From NCBI GenBank assembly GCA_964631865.1, contig CAZWAK010000022.1, forward strand, positions 1-64,000: a DNA stretch of 64,000 nt, in the 5' to 3' direction. How positions within the stretch are numbered: the first letter of the stretch is position 1; every line of letters begins with the position of its first letter. Below are positions 49,854 to 58,507 of the stretch, in pieces. Under the pieces are notes generated by a model. The model was not told the DNA's origin. It saw only the letters and a list, made by a program, of their open reading frames with translations, and did not search any database. A program made the translations under genes and the position numbers. Origin of the DNA: JAFDVL01 sp964631865. GTDB lineage: Bacteria; Acidobacteriota; Blastocatellia; RBC074.

Positions 49854-52800
49854 CTACTTGATCCCCAACGCATCCTTGACCAATTTCGCCTGTTCCAATC
49901 CGTGAATGATGTAGTTGCCGGTCGAAGGACTCGCGCTCGCGCTGCGTCCGGCATAACGGACTTTGCGGCGTCCGGTCAAGGCCTCCAAACGCGGTTGCAT
50001 GAACGTCCAACCACCCATATTTTGCGGCTCTTCCTGTGCCCAGATGATTTCCGTCGCGTTCGCAAATTGCGCGAACCAATCTTCGAGCGCCTGTTTCGGG
50101 AACGGATAAAATTGCTCGACGCGCAGGATCGTGACGTGCTCCAAGCCTTGTTGCTCGGCTTCGGCTTTCAAATCGTAATAGACTTTGCCGCTGCATAGCA
50201 CGAGGCGCTTGATGTTGTCAGCATTTGCCACAGCATCAGCAATGACAGAATGAAAACCGCCGTTCGTAAATTCATGAATCGTTGACACCGCAGCGGGCGA
50301 ACGCAGCAGACTCTTCGGCGTCATCACAATTAACGGCTTGTGCGCTTCCTGCCGCATCTGACGGCGCAGCAGGTGGAAATACTGCACCGGAGTCGTCGGA
50401 TAGCAAACCTGAATGTTGTTTTCCGCACAGAGTTGCAGGAAACGTTCGAGTCGTGCGCTGGAATGCTCCGGCCCTTGTCCTTCGTAGCCGTGTGGTAACA
50501 ACATCACCAACCGCGAAGGCTGTTTCCATTTGTCTTCCGCCGCGACGATGAACTGGTCAATCTGTACTTGCGCGCCGTTGGCAAAATCGCCGAACTGCGC
50601 TTCCCACATCGTCAATGTGTTCGGCGCAACAACGGAATAGCCGTATTCATAACCGAGCACGCCGGCTTCGGACAATGAACTGTCGAAGACCTCAAAGCGC
50701 ACTTTGTCTTTGGCCAACGCTTCGAGCGGCGTCCAGGGCGTGCCGTTGTGCGTGTCATACAAAATCGCGTGGCGTTGGCTGAACGTGCCGCGCCCGCTAT
50801 CTTGACCAGACAAGCGCACCGACGTGCCTTCGAGCAACAACGAACCGAACGCCAAGCCTTCGGCAAAGCCCCAATCAATCGGCACTTCGCCCGCGCCCAT
50901 CTTGGCGCGACGCGCAAGCTGGCTGACCATCTTCGGATTGACGTTGAAGTTTTGCGGCACGAGGCTCAAAGCTTGCGAGACGTCGTTCAATGCTTCGCGT
51001 GCCACACCTGTCGCCAACACATCAGAGCCGTCATCTTCGGGCGGAACGGCTTTCAATTTCGTCGGTTTGTTGCGTTTGGCCACGGTGGCTTTGGCGCTGG
51101 CGTGAATTTCTTCGTAGCCCGCGACACGCTTGGCGATCAATTCGTCTGCCTCCTCGCGTGTCAGCACGCCTTCGCGGATGAGCTTTTGCGTGTACAACTC
51201 GCGCACGCCGGGATGGTCTTTGACCTTTTGGTACATCAGCGGTTGCGTGTAGCTCGGTTCGTCGCCTTCGTTGTGACCGTGTCGGCGGAAGCCGATCAAA
51301 TCAATTACGACATCGCGGCGGAATTCTTTGCGAAAGTCGAGCGCCAGTTGCAACGTGCGATACGCCGCGTCCGGGTCATCCGCATTGACGTGGAAAATCG
51401 GGCAGCGCGTCATCTTCGCTACGTCAGTTGAGTAGAGCGAAGAGCGGCTGGATTCGGGCGTGGTCGTGAAACCGATTTGGTTGTTGATGACGAGGTGAAT
51501 CGTGCCGCCCGTGCGATAGCCTTTCAGATCGGCGAGGTTCAGCGTTTCCATCACGACGCCTTGTCCCGAAAACGCCGCGTCGCCGTGAATCAGAATCGGC
51601 AGAACCTGGTCGCGCGCAGGTTCTTTTTCAATCCACAACGCATCCTGTTTCGCGCGCGCCATACCTTCGACGACTGGGTCAACGAATTCGAGGTGGCTGG
51701 GGTTTGACGCGATAGTAACCGTCACCTCACGTCCTGCGGCTTGGCGGGTTCCGGCAGCGCCCTGATGATATTTGACATCGCCTTCATCGCCGGGAAACTG
51801 CGGATGCACGGTGCCTTCAAAGGCCGTGAAGATGCGTTCGGCAAAGCGCCCAATGTTTGCCATTACGGTCAAGCGTCCGCGATGCGCCATGCCAATGACG
51901 ACTTCGTTCACGCCGCGCGCCGCCGCGCCTTCGATCAATTGATCCAGCACAGGGATCGCGGCGTCGCAGCCTTCAATGGAGAAACGTTTTTGCCCGACAT
52001 ATTTCGTGTGTAGGAAGCGCTCGAATTGCTCGGACGAAATCAGCTTCCACAAAATGCGTTTGCGGACTTCCGCCGGAATCGGCGCGGGATCGCTTTCGAT
52101 GCGCTTTTGCAACCACGTTTTCGGCGCGGTGCTGAGCATGTGGCGATATTCGTATCCAACCGTATCGCAATAATACCGGTGCAGCATGTCCAGGATTTGC
52201 CGCAGTGTGGCGCGTTCTGTGCCGCCCAAACCATCGGTGAAGAATTCCCGATCCAAATCCCAAATCGTCAAGCCATACGTCGCAATGTTGAGTTCAGGAT
52301 GGTCAGGAATCGGCATCAGGTTCAGCGGATCAATGTCTGCGATGACATGCCCGCGAATGCGGTGCGCGTAAATCAACTGAAACAGGTGTACCTGCTTCTT
52401 GATTTCCTCCTGCATCCGGTCACCGCCGAGCAACATCGGATTCAAGTCCACCGACCAGCGAAACGGTTTGTACGGAATGCTGAGTTCCGCAAAGATGTCA
52501 TCAAAGAAATTGTTTTTGCCAAGCAGCAGTTCGTGAATTTCGGCCAGAAACGCGCCTGATTCTGCGCCTTGAATAATGCGATGATCGTAGGTGCTGGTGA
52601 TTGTGAACGCCTTGCTGATACCAAGTTGCGACAAAGCTTTCGGCGTCATCGCGGAATATTCCGGCGGATAATCAATCGCGCCTGTGGCAATAATCGCGCC
52701 TTGCCCACGCATCAGACGCGGATTCGATGCCGTCGTTCCAATCGTGCCGGGATTGGTGAGCGAAATGGTCGTGCCCTGAAAATCCGCCACCGTCAATTTG

Positions 52801-53507
52801 TTGTCGCGCGCGCGCATGACCACGTCTTGATAGGCGTCGAGGAATTGCAAAAACGTCATCTTGTTCGCGGCTTTGATGTTCGGCACGAGCAGCGAGCGCG
52901 AACCGTCTTTTTTCTGCATGTCCACCGCGATGCCGATGTTCACCTCTTCGCGTTTGAGGCGATACGCCACGCCCTCCACCTCTTCAAACCCATCGTTCAT
53001 CTGCGGGAATTTGCCAATGGCTTTGACAATCGCCCACGCGACCAGATGCGTGTACGACGCTTTGCGTCCGCGCTGTGCTAAATAACGGTTGAGCAGCGTG
53101 CGGTTTTCGTCGAGCACTTTGAGCTGGACTTGTCGTTGCGACGTCGCGGTCGGTACGGACAAACTCGCATCCATGTTCTCGACAATCTTCAAGGCCGGCC
53201 CGCGAATTTGCAGACGATTGGCGGCAACTTCTGCCGTTGCTGGCGCGGGCGTGGCTGGCTGCGGCGCAGGAGCCGCTGCGGAAGACCCGCTGGCAGTAGG
53301 TGTCGGCGCAGCAGCGGTTACAGCCGTGCTTCCAACTCCGTTGCCGGTCTCGCCGCCCGTGACTTGTAACAGTGAATGAAAGTATGCGCCCCAGGCTTCG
53401 TCTACGGCGCTGGGATTCTGTTGGTATTGGCGGAAGAGGTCGGTGACATAGGTAGCGTTCGCGCCAAACTCCGTCTCGAAGATGGTGGCAATGTCAGATG
53501 ATGGCAT
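49854..53507 (-). CDS. Fused 2-oxoglutarate dehydrogenase E2-E1 (KGD/OdhA type)
   Basis: This 1217-residue enzyme combines a succinyltransferase (E2) catalytic domain with a thiamine-diphosphate E1 domain, as in mycobacterial Kgd and corynebacterial OdhA. The N-terminus (IFETEFGANATYVTDLFRQYQQNPSAVDEAWGAYF) is the E1 tether. After an Ala/Pro linker the E2 part shows TSTYDHRIIQGAESGAFLAEIHELL with the catalytic DHR. The E1 part shows MAHRGRL, then GDAAFSGQGVVMETLNLADL with NNQIGFTT for thiamine binding. No lipoyl domain is present. The reaction feeds the TCA cycle (2-oxoglutarate to succinyl-CoA). The start at 53507 is the best N-terminus but has a weak ribosome site. Confidence 0.92.
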   Translation of the reverse strand: MPSSDIATIFETEFGANATYVTDLFRQYQQNPSAVDEAWGAYFHSLLQVTGGETGNGVGSTAVTAAAPTPTASGSSAAAPAPQPATPAPATAEVAANRLQIRGPALKIVENMDASLSVPTATSQRQVQLKVLDENRTLLNRYLAQRGRKASYTHLVAWAIVKAIGKFPQMNDGFEEVEGVAYRLKREEVNIGIAVDMQKKDGSRSLLVPNIKAANKMTFLQFLDAYQDVVMRARDNKLTVADFQGTTISLTNPGTIGTTASNPRLMRGQGAIIATGAIDYPPEYSAMTPKALSQLGISKAFTITSTYDHRIIQGAESGAFLAEIHELLLGKNNFFDDIFAELSIPYKPFRWSVDLNPMLLGGDRMQEEIKKQVHLFQLIYAHRIRGHVIADIDPLNLMPIPDHPELNIATYGLTIWDLDREFFTDGLGGTERATLRQILDMLHRYYCDTVGYEYRHMLSTAPKTWLQKRIESDPAPIPAEVRKRILWKLISSEQFERFLHTKYVGQKRFSIEGCDAAIPVLDQLIEGAAARGVNEVVIGMAHRGRLTVMANIGRFAERIFTAFEGTVHPQFPGDEGDVKYHQGAAGTRQAAGREVTVTIASNPSHLEFVDPVVEGMARAKQDALWIEKEPARDQVLPILIHGDAAFSGQGVVMETLNLADLKGYRTGGTIHLVINNQIGFTTTPESSRSSLYSTDVAKMTRCPIFHVNADDPDAAYRTLQLALDFRKEFRRDVVIDLIGFRRHGHNEGDEPSYTQPLMYQKVKDHPGVRELYTQKLIREGVLTREEADELIAKRVAGYEEIHASAKATVAKRNKPTKLKAVPPEDDGSDVLATGVAREALNDVSQALSLVPQNFNVNPKMVSQLARRAKMGAGEVPIDWGFAEGLAFGSLLLEGTSVRLSGQDSGRGTFSQRHAILYDTHNGTPWTPLEALAKDKVRFEVFDSSLSEAGVLGYEYGYSVVAPNTLTMWEAQFGDFANGAQVQIDQFIVAAEDKWKQPSRLVMLLPHGYEGQGPEHSSARLERFLQLCAENNIQVCYPTTPVQYFHLLRRQMRQEAHKPLIVMTPKSLLRSPAAVSTIHEFTNGGFHSVIADAVANADNIKRLVLCSGKVYYDLKAEAEQQGLEHVTILRVEQFYPFPKQALEDWFAQFANATEIIWAQEEPQNMGGWTFMQPRLEALTGRRKVRYAGRSASASPSTGNYIIHGLEQAKLVKDALGIK

Positions 53508-53641
53508 AGTTGTATGGATCAGCCTTTCGTGGATCACTCTCAAGATTTCTCAGGGCGTATCAAAGCCGTATCGTAGCAACAACGCCCAGCTTTTTCCACC
53601 TCTAAGACTGAATGAGTTTCGCTCCTGTCGTGCGCACAGGC

Positions 53642-53668
53642 TATAATCGCCGCTCATTTTTAGGAGAG
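53642..53668 (+). promoter_or_regulatory. Probable -10 box and ribosome site of the enolase-family gene
   Basis: A perfect TATAAT lies at 53642-53647 and TAGGAGAGAG at about 53661-53670 before the ATG at 53679. A convincing -35 is not seen at the ideal distance (TTTCGC near 53617). The transcript would be divergent from the dehydrogenase gene. Confidence 0.5.
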
Positions 53669-53678
53669 AGTTAACCAC

Positions 53679-54788
53679 ATGAAAATCGAACGCATTGAAT
53701 TACGTGAAATCCAGTTGCCCTTAGTCGCGCCTTTTGAAACCAGCTTCGGCCAAACGACGGAGCGCCGCATTATCCTCGTCAAAGTCTACAGCGAAGGCTT
53801 AGCAGGCTGGGGCGAATGCACGGTCGGCGAAAATCCGTTTTACAACCACGAATCCGCCGAAAGCGCGTGGTCAACCATCCGCGATTACGTCGCGCCGATG
53901 GTGCTGGGCCAAGAGATTGAAACGCCGAGCCAGGTGACGGAAATGACGAGCCGCATTCGCGGCAACAAAATGGCCCGCGGCGCGGTCGAAACCGCGATCT
54001 GGGAATTAGAAGCACGTCGCCAAAACACTCCTCTCTGGAAGCTGCTCGGCGGTACACAAACCGAAATCGCGTGCGGCGTGTCCATTGGCTTGCAGGAAAC
54101 CGATGCGCAACTGCTCAAGAAAATCGAAACCGAAGTTTCTGCGGGCTACCAACGCATCAAAATCAAAATCAAACCTGGCCGCGATTATGAAATGACCAAA
54201 GCCGTCCGCCAAGAATTCCCGAATATCCGATTGACTGTAGACGCGAATTCGGCCTACACACTGAAGGATGTCGAGTTGCTGAAAAAGCTGGACGAATTCG
54301 ATCTGCTGCTGATTGAACAACCGCTCGCCTACGACGACATCATTGACCACGCCGAATTGCAGGCGCAGTTGAAAACCGCGATTTGCCTGGACGAATCCAT
54401 CCTGAGCGTAGACGACGCCCGCAAGGCTTTAAAATTGGGCGCGTGCCGCATAATCAACATCAAACTCGGTCGCGTCGCGGGACACACGGAAGCGCAGAAA
54501 ATTGAATCGTATTGCCGCGCAAGAAATATTCCGGTGTGGTGTGGCGGCATGCTCGAAGCTGGCATCGGACGTGCCCACAACATTGCGATGTCTACACTGG
54601 CGGGCTTCACGTTGCCGGGCGATGTGTCGGCGTCGAAGCGATATTGGGCAGAAGACATTATTGTGCCGCCCGTTGAAGTGAGTGCGCACGGCACGATCAC
54701 ACCACCAATGTGTGCAGGGATTGGGTTTGAGATCAATGAAAAGCGTATCGAATCGCTGACAGTCAAAACCGAAATAATTAAATCCTAA
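53679..54788 (+). CDS. menC: Enolase-superfamily o-succinylbenzoate synthase / N-acylamino acid racemase
   Basis: This 369-residue enzyme of the muconate-lactonising/MenC subgroup has the catalytic KxK in YQRIKIKIKPG. Metal ligands are in RLTVDANSAYTL, LLLIEQPLAYDD and AICLDESILS. The second catalytic lysine is in RIINIKLGRVAGHTEAQKIE, and the C-terminal WCGGMLEAGIGRAHN is typical of the low-GC-type MenC/NSAR branch. These enzymes may dehydrate SHCHC in menaquinone synthesis or racemise N-succinyl amino acids, or both. No other menaquinone gene is nearby, so the role is not settled by context. It has a TATAAT promoter and TAGGAGAG ribosome site. Confidence 0.85.
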   Translation: MKIERIELREIQLPLVAPFETSFGQTTERRIILVKVYSEGLAGWGECTVGENPFYNHESAESAWSTIRDYVAPMVLGQEIETPSQVTEMTSRIRGNKMARGAVETAIWELEARRQNTPLWKLLGGTQTEIACGVSIGLQETDAQLLKKIETEVSAGYQRIKIKIKPGRDYEMTKAVRQEFPNIRLTVDANSAYTLKDVELLKKLDEFDLLLIEQPLAYDDIIDHAELQAQLKTAICLDESILSVDDARKALKLGACRIINIKLGRVAGHTEAQKIESYCRARNIPVWCGGMLEAGIGRAHNIAMSTLAGFTLPGDVSASKRYWAEDIIVPPVEVSAHGTITPPMCAGIGFEINEKRIESLTVKTEIIKS

Positions 54789-54806
54789 AACAAAAGGAAG
54801 CCCCGA

Positions 54807-55763
54807 ATGAACAATGGAGCAATGGCTTTGTGGAAACCTGAAATTGCATCTGCATTTGATCCCAACGCTGAAGCAGTTATCGCAAAAGGTGATTGCTTAG
54901 ATGCGTTGCGCGATGTCCCAGATGATACGGCAAAACTCATCATCACATCGCCGCCTTATAACATCGGCAAAGCGTATGAGAAAGCAACGGAACTTGACGA
55001 ATACTTGCAGGCGTTGAATCCAATCTTGGATGAGCTGGTGCGCGTGTTGTCGCCACAGGGTTCGCTATGTTGGCAAGTCGGTAATTACGTCGAAGACGGA
55101 GAAGTGTTTCCGCTTGATATTTTTTACCATCCGATTTTCAAATCGCGTGACTTGAAATTGCGCAACCGTATCATCTGGCATTTCGCACATGGCTTGCACG
55201 CGACAAAGCGATTTTCAGGTCGCTACGAAACGATGCTGTGGTTTACCAAAGGCGACGATTACACCTTCAATCTCGATGCAGTGCGCGTGCCGTCGAAATA
55301 TCCCGGCAAGACCCATTTCAAAGGCGACAAGCGCGGGCTGCCGTCGGGGAACCCGCTCGGCAAAAACCCGTCCGATATTTGGGAAATCGTCGCGCGCGAT
55401 TGGGAAACAGCGTTGTGGGATATTCCGAACGTCAAAGCCAATCATCCTGAAAAGACGATTCACCCGTGCCAATTCCCGATTGAATTGGTCGAACGCTGCG
55501 TGCTGGCATTGACGAACGAAAACGATTGGGTGCTGGATCCATTTTCCGGCGTCGGCTCTGCGTTGCTTGCGGCGCTGCGGCATCAACGCCGTGCGATGGG
55601 ATGTGAAAAAGAAGCGGAGTATGTGGAAATCGCGCAACAACGAATCATCGACCTGTACACAGGAAAATTGGGTTATCGGCAATTAGGAAAACCCGTTCAT
55701 CAGCCAACAGGGCGCGAGAAAGTGAGCCAAATCCCGATGCAATGGCTAACACAGGAGGGGTAG
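54807..55763 (+). CDS. DNA methyltransferase (beta order), restriction-modification
   Basis: This 318-residue DNA N4-cytosine/N6-adenine methylase has the catalytic motif TSPPYNIGKAYE near residues 49-60. The SAM-binding motif DPFSGVGSALLAALRH comes later, near 242-258, which is the beta-class order. WHFAHGLHATKRFSGRYETMLWFTKGDDYTFNLDAVRVPSKYPG is typical of type II methylases. The next frame encodes a BglII/BstYI-like endonuclease, so it probably protects the same site. It is the first gene of a four-gene island. Confidence 0.9.
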   Translation: MNNGAMALWKPEIASAFDPNAEAVIAKGDCLDALRDVPDDTAKLIITSPPYNIGKAYEKATELDEYLQALNPILDELVRVLSPQGSLCWQVGNYVEDGEVFPLDIFYHPIFKSRDLKLRNRIIWHFAHGLHATKRFSGRYETMLWFTKGDDYTFNLDAVRVPSKYPGKTHFKGDKRGLPSGNPLGKNPSDIWEIVARDWETALWDIPNVKANHPEKTIHPCQFPIELVERCVLALTNENDWVLDPFSGVGSALLAALRHQRRAMGCEKEAEYVEIAQQRIIDLYTGKLGYRQLGKPVHQPTGREKVSQIPMQWLTQEG

Positions 55764-55765
55764 TT

Positions 55766-56339
55766 TTGATTATTGCAGGAATCTATTCATTCAATGACGG
55801 GGAAAAAGAAGTCGCGCGGCGGTATCCCAAATTGCTGAGTGAAGTAAAGTCGGCAATCAAAGCAGTCAATGCTCCTGACCACAAAAATAAGGAAAGCAGC
55901 GAGAAGACAAAAACCGGACAGATTCTTTACAGTCCTAAAGAACTTAACAAAGCTTTCAAACAAGAGTTTGAAAAAAACAGGGTGGAAATCTAAGCAGCAA
56001 ATCAAGTGTGATTATTTATCAGCACACTATGTGTCGGGGTATAAAGTAAGAAAGAAAATGAAGAATGGTCATCGGGAAATAGACTTCGTAAAAGAAAAAC
56101 TAGGAGTTGAAATCCAGTTCGGTAAATACTCGTTTGCGCCTTATGATATCTGCTTGAAGATGCCGATTTTCAAAAAAGAAGGGCTTATTGATTGCGGAAT
56201 TGAAATTGTTCCCGTGAAAGCATTCGCCGATGAAATGTCGACCGGAGTTCCAAATTATGAACGACTCACTTGGGATTTAAAACATCGAGGCCCGTCAGAC
56301 ATTGACATCCCCGTAATGATTATTGGCATTGACGCCTAA
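55766..56339 (+). pseudogene. BglII/BstYI-family restriction endonuclease, frameshifted
   Basis: Two overlapping frames make one protein. The first (TTG at 55766 after AGGAGG, or ATG at 55742) reads IIAGIYSFNDGEKEVARRYP and later KTKTGQILYSPKELNKAFKQ, stopping at 55993. The second continues GWKSKQQIKCDYL to 56339. Removing one A from the A7 run at 55971-55977 joins them. The catalytic pattern of BglII/BstYI is intact: D in REIDFVKEKLGVEIQFGKYS, with E and Q nine and eleven residues later. PVKAFADEMSTGVPNYERL and IPVMIIGI also fit the family. Base composition is visibly AT-richer than the neighbours, suggesting transfer. The frameshift may be real inactivation, slippage or a sequencing error. 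Confidence 0.8.
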
Positions 56340-56353
56340 TCACAGATCAGAAA

Positions 56354-57682
56354 ATGACACCCAAACAATTACTCATTCCCGGCTGGGAACCGGCAAATCG
56401 TGGGAACGGCAAGGTCAATCGCCTTGATCCGCAAGATCGTGCCTTCCACGATTGGTATAGGTTTGTGTTGTCATTTCCACCGCATCTGGTGCGTGATTAT
56501 TGCGAAGACTTTGGCTTGAACGGTCAGCACACGTTGCTTGATCCGTTTTGTGGAACGGGGACAACTCTGGTCGAAGCGCGTTTGCGAGGCATTTCTGCCT
56601 ACGGCGTAGAAGCTAACCCCTTCGCGCATTTTGCCAGCGTCGTGAAAACCGATTGTCGCGTTTGTCCGAATGAATTGGTAGCGAGTGCAAAGCAAATTGC
56701 GAATGAAGCGTTGGCCTGTCTGGCTCAGCAGGGCATTGACGATCAAAAACCTTTTCCCGGCGAGATTGCGGCACAATCGCAACGAACACTTTCTGTAGAA
56801 GAATTCAAACTATTGCTGGCGGATTCAATCAGTCCCGTGCCGCTGCACAAAACACTGGTTTTGTTAGAGTGCATTAGGAAACGGCAACGACTGCCCGCGT
56901 ATAAGCATCAATTGCTGGCGTTGGCAAAGGCGCTCGTTTTCAAAATCAGCAACCTGCATTTTGGGCCAGAAATCGGTGTGGGCAAGGCGAAGATTGATAG
57001 CCCTGTGATTTCAACATGGCTGAGTGAAGTAGAGAAAATGGCAGAAGACTTGCGACGGATGGTGGACTCGAATTCGGCGGTTTCTGAAATCTACTTGGGC
57101 GATGCGCGGCGAGTTAGTGAATACTTACAGCCCAATTCTATTGATGCAGTCATTACCTCTCCGCCCTATCCGAACGAGAAAGACTACACGCGCATCACGC
57201 GATTGGAGTCTGTTCTGTTGGGTTTTATCAGCAACAAGGCCGATCTGCGAAACTTGAAAAACGGCCTCGTGCGCTCCAACACGCGCAACGTATACAAAGA
57301 TGACGATGACGACCGCTGGGTCGCAGAATTTCCCGCGATTCAAACCGTGGCAGAAACGATCGAACAGCGTCGCATAGAGCTTGGCAAAACATCCGGTTTT
57401 GAGAAGCTTTATGGCCGAGTCGCGCGTTTGTACTTCGGCGGAATGGCGCGGCATTTGGCGGCGTTGCGAAGTGTTTTACGACCAGGCGCGCAACTCGCTT
57501 ATGTTGTAGGCGATCAGGCTTCATACCTACGCGTGATGATTCGCACCGGTCAACTGCTGGCAGAAATTGCGCAGTCGCTCGGTTATGAATTAGTACGCAT
57601 TGATCTCTTCCGTACGCGGCTTTCCACAACTACCAAAGAACAATTGCGCGAAGAGGTAGTGATTTTGCGCTGGCGAGGATGA
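56354..57682 (+). CDS. DNA methyltransferase (motif I before motif IV), restriction-modification
   Basis: This 442-residue methylase has the SAM-binding motif LLDPFCGTGTTLVEARLRG near residues 61-80. The catalytic AVITSPPYPNEKDYTRITRLE lies near 267-285, the reverse order to the first methylase. Between them is a ~180-residue helical region that may hold the target-recognition part. The C-terminus (LRSVLRPGAQLAYVVGDQASYLRVMIRTGQLLAEIAQ) is typical of DNA methylases. It starts 14 nt after the interrupted endonuclease frame and is followed within 6 nt by a likely endonuclease gene, suggesting a second, separate pair. Confidence 0.87.
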   Translation: MTPKQLLIPGWEPANRGNGKVNRLDPQDRAFHDWYRFVLSFPPHLVRDYCEDFGLNGQHTLLDPFCGTGTTLVEARLRGISAYGVEANPFAHFASVVKTDCRVCPNELVASAKQIANEALACLAQQGIDDQKPFPGEIAAQSQRTLSVEEFKLLLADSISPVPLHKTLVLLECIRKRQRLPAYKHQLLALAKALVFKISNLHFGPEIGVGKAKIDSPVISTWLSEVEKMAEDLRRMVDSNSAVSEIYLGDARRVSEYLQPNSIDAVITSPPYPNEKDYTRITRLESVLLGFISNKADLRNLKNGLVRSNTRNVYKDDDDDRWVAEFPAIQTVAETIEQRRIELGKTSGFEKLYGRVARLYFGGMARHLAALRSVLRPGAQLAYVVGDQASYLRVMIRTGQLLAEIAQSLGYELVRIDLFRTRLSTTTKEQLREEVVILRWRG

Positions 57683-57688
57683 TTGGTT

Positions 57689-58495
57689 ATGGCAGCTTCT
57701 AAAAATCGCTACGTCACGCTGATCGAAAGCATCTTCCTGAAATACTATCAGGCAGGAGCGACTGAAGTTGCGTTCAGGCGCGAGGACATTGTTGAGGTTG
57801 CCACGCTGCTGAATGTCACACTGCCGAAAAATCTGGGAGATGTTATCTACTCGTTTCGTTACCGTACCGCCTTGCCAGATGCGATTATTGAAAAAGCGCC
57901 CGCAGGTTATGCGTGGATCATTCGCGCCAGCGGGCGAGCACAGTACAAGTTTGTACTGACAAAAGAAGCAAATTTCCTGCCGAACTTAAATCTAGCCAAA
58001 ACGAAAATCCCCGATGCTACGCCCGGCATCGTCAGTCGCTATTCCTTTGATGATGAGCAAGCGTTATTAGCGAAAATTCGCTACAATCGCTTGCTGGATA
58101 TTTTCACGGGCGTGACTTGTTATTCATTACAGAATCATCTGCGCACGACCTTGACGAACATCGGGCAGGTAGAGACAGATGAGGTTTATATCGGGATTGA
58201 TCGCCAAGGTGTTCATTACGTTTTTCCTGTGCAAGCCAAAGGCGGAACGGACAAGATTGGCGCAGTGCAGATTGAGCAGGATTTCGCCGTTTGCGCGGAG
58301 AAGTATCCGAACACAGTTGGACGTCCCATCGCCGCACAGTTTCTGGACAACGCAACTATTGTTCTCTTTGAATTCGTGCTCACCGATGAAGGTGTGCGGA
58401 TTGCAGAAGAACGGCATTATCAGTTGGTTTCGCCCGACGAATTATCCAACGAAGAAATTGCAGAATATCGGCGGCGCAGTTCGCCACCACTTTGA
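57689..58495 (+). CDS. Putative PD-(D/E)XK restriction endonuclease
   Basis: This 268-residue protein has an N-terminal ~130-residue region that may bind DNA and a C-terminal part with a nuclease-like core. ETDEVYIGIDRQGVHYVFPVQAKGGTDKIGAVQIEQDF resembles D-x(n)-(E/Q)-x-K, with QAK in place of the usual ExK, followed by an Ile-Gly-x3-Ile-Glu-Gln-Asp helix found in several restriction enzymes. I cannot name its family. Position right after a methylase gene, and the two-pair arrangement, argue for a restriction enzyme with an undetermined target. ATG at 57689 is preferred to TTG at 57683. Confidence 0.65.
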   Translation: MAASKNRYVTLIESIFLKYYQAGATEVAFRREDIVEVATLLNVTLPKNLGDVIYSFRYRTALPDAIIEKAPAGYAWIIRASGRAQYKFVLTKEANFLPNLNLAKTKIPDATPGIVSRYSFDDEQALLAKIRYNRLLDIFTGVTCYSLQNHLRTTLTNIGQVETDEVYIGIDRQGVHYVFPVQAKGGTDKIGAVQIEQDFAVCAEKYPNTVGRPIAAQFLDNATIVLFEFVLTDEGVRIAEERHYQLVSPDELSNEEIAEYRRRSSPPL

Positions 58496-58507
58496 GGAGT
58501 CACCACC

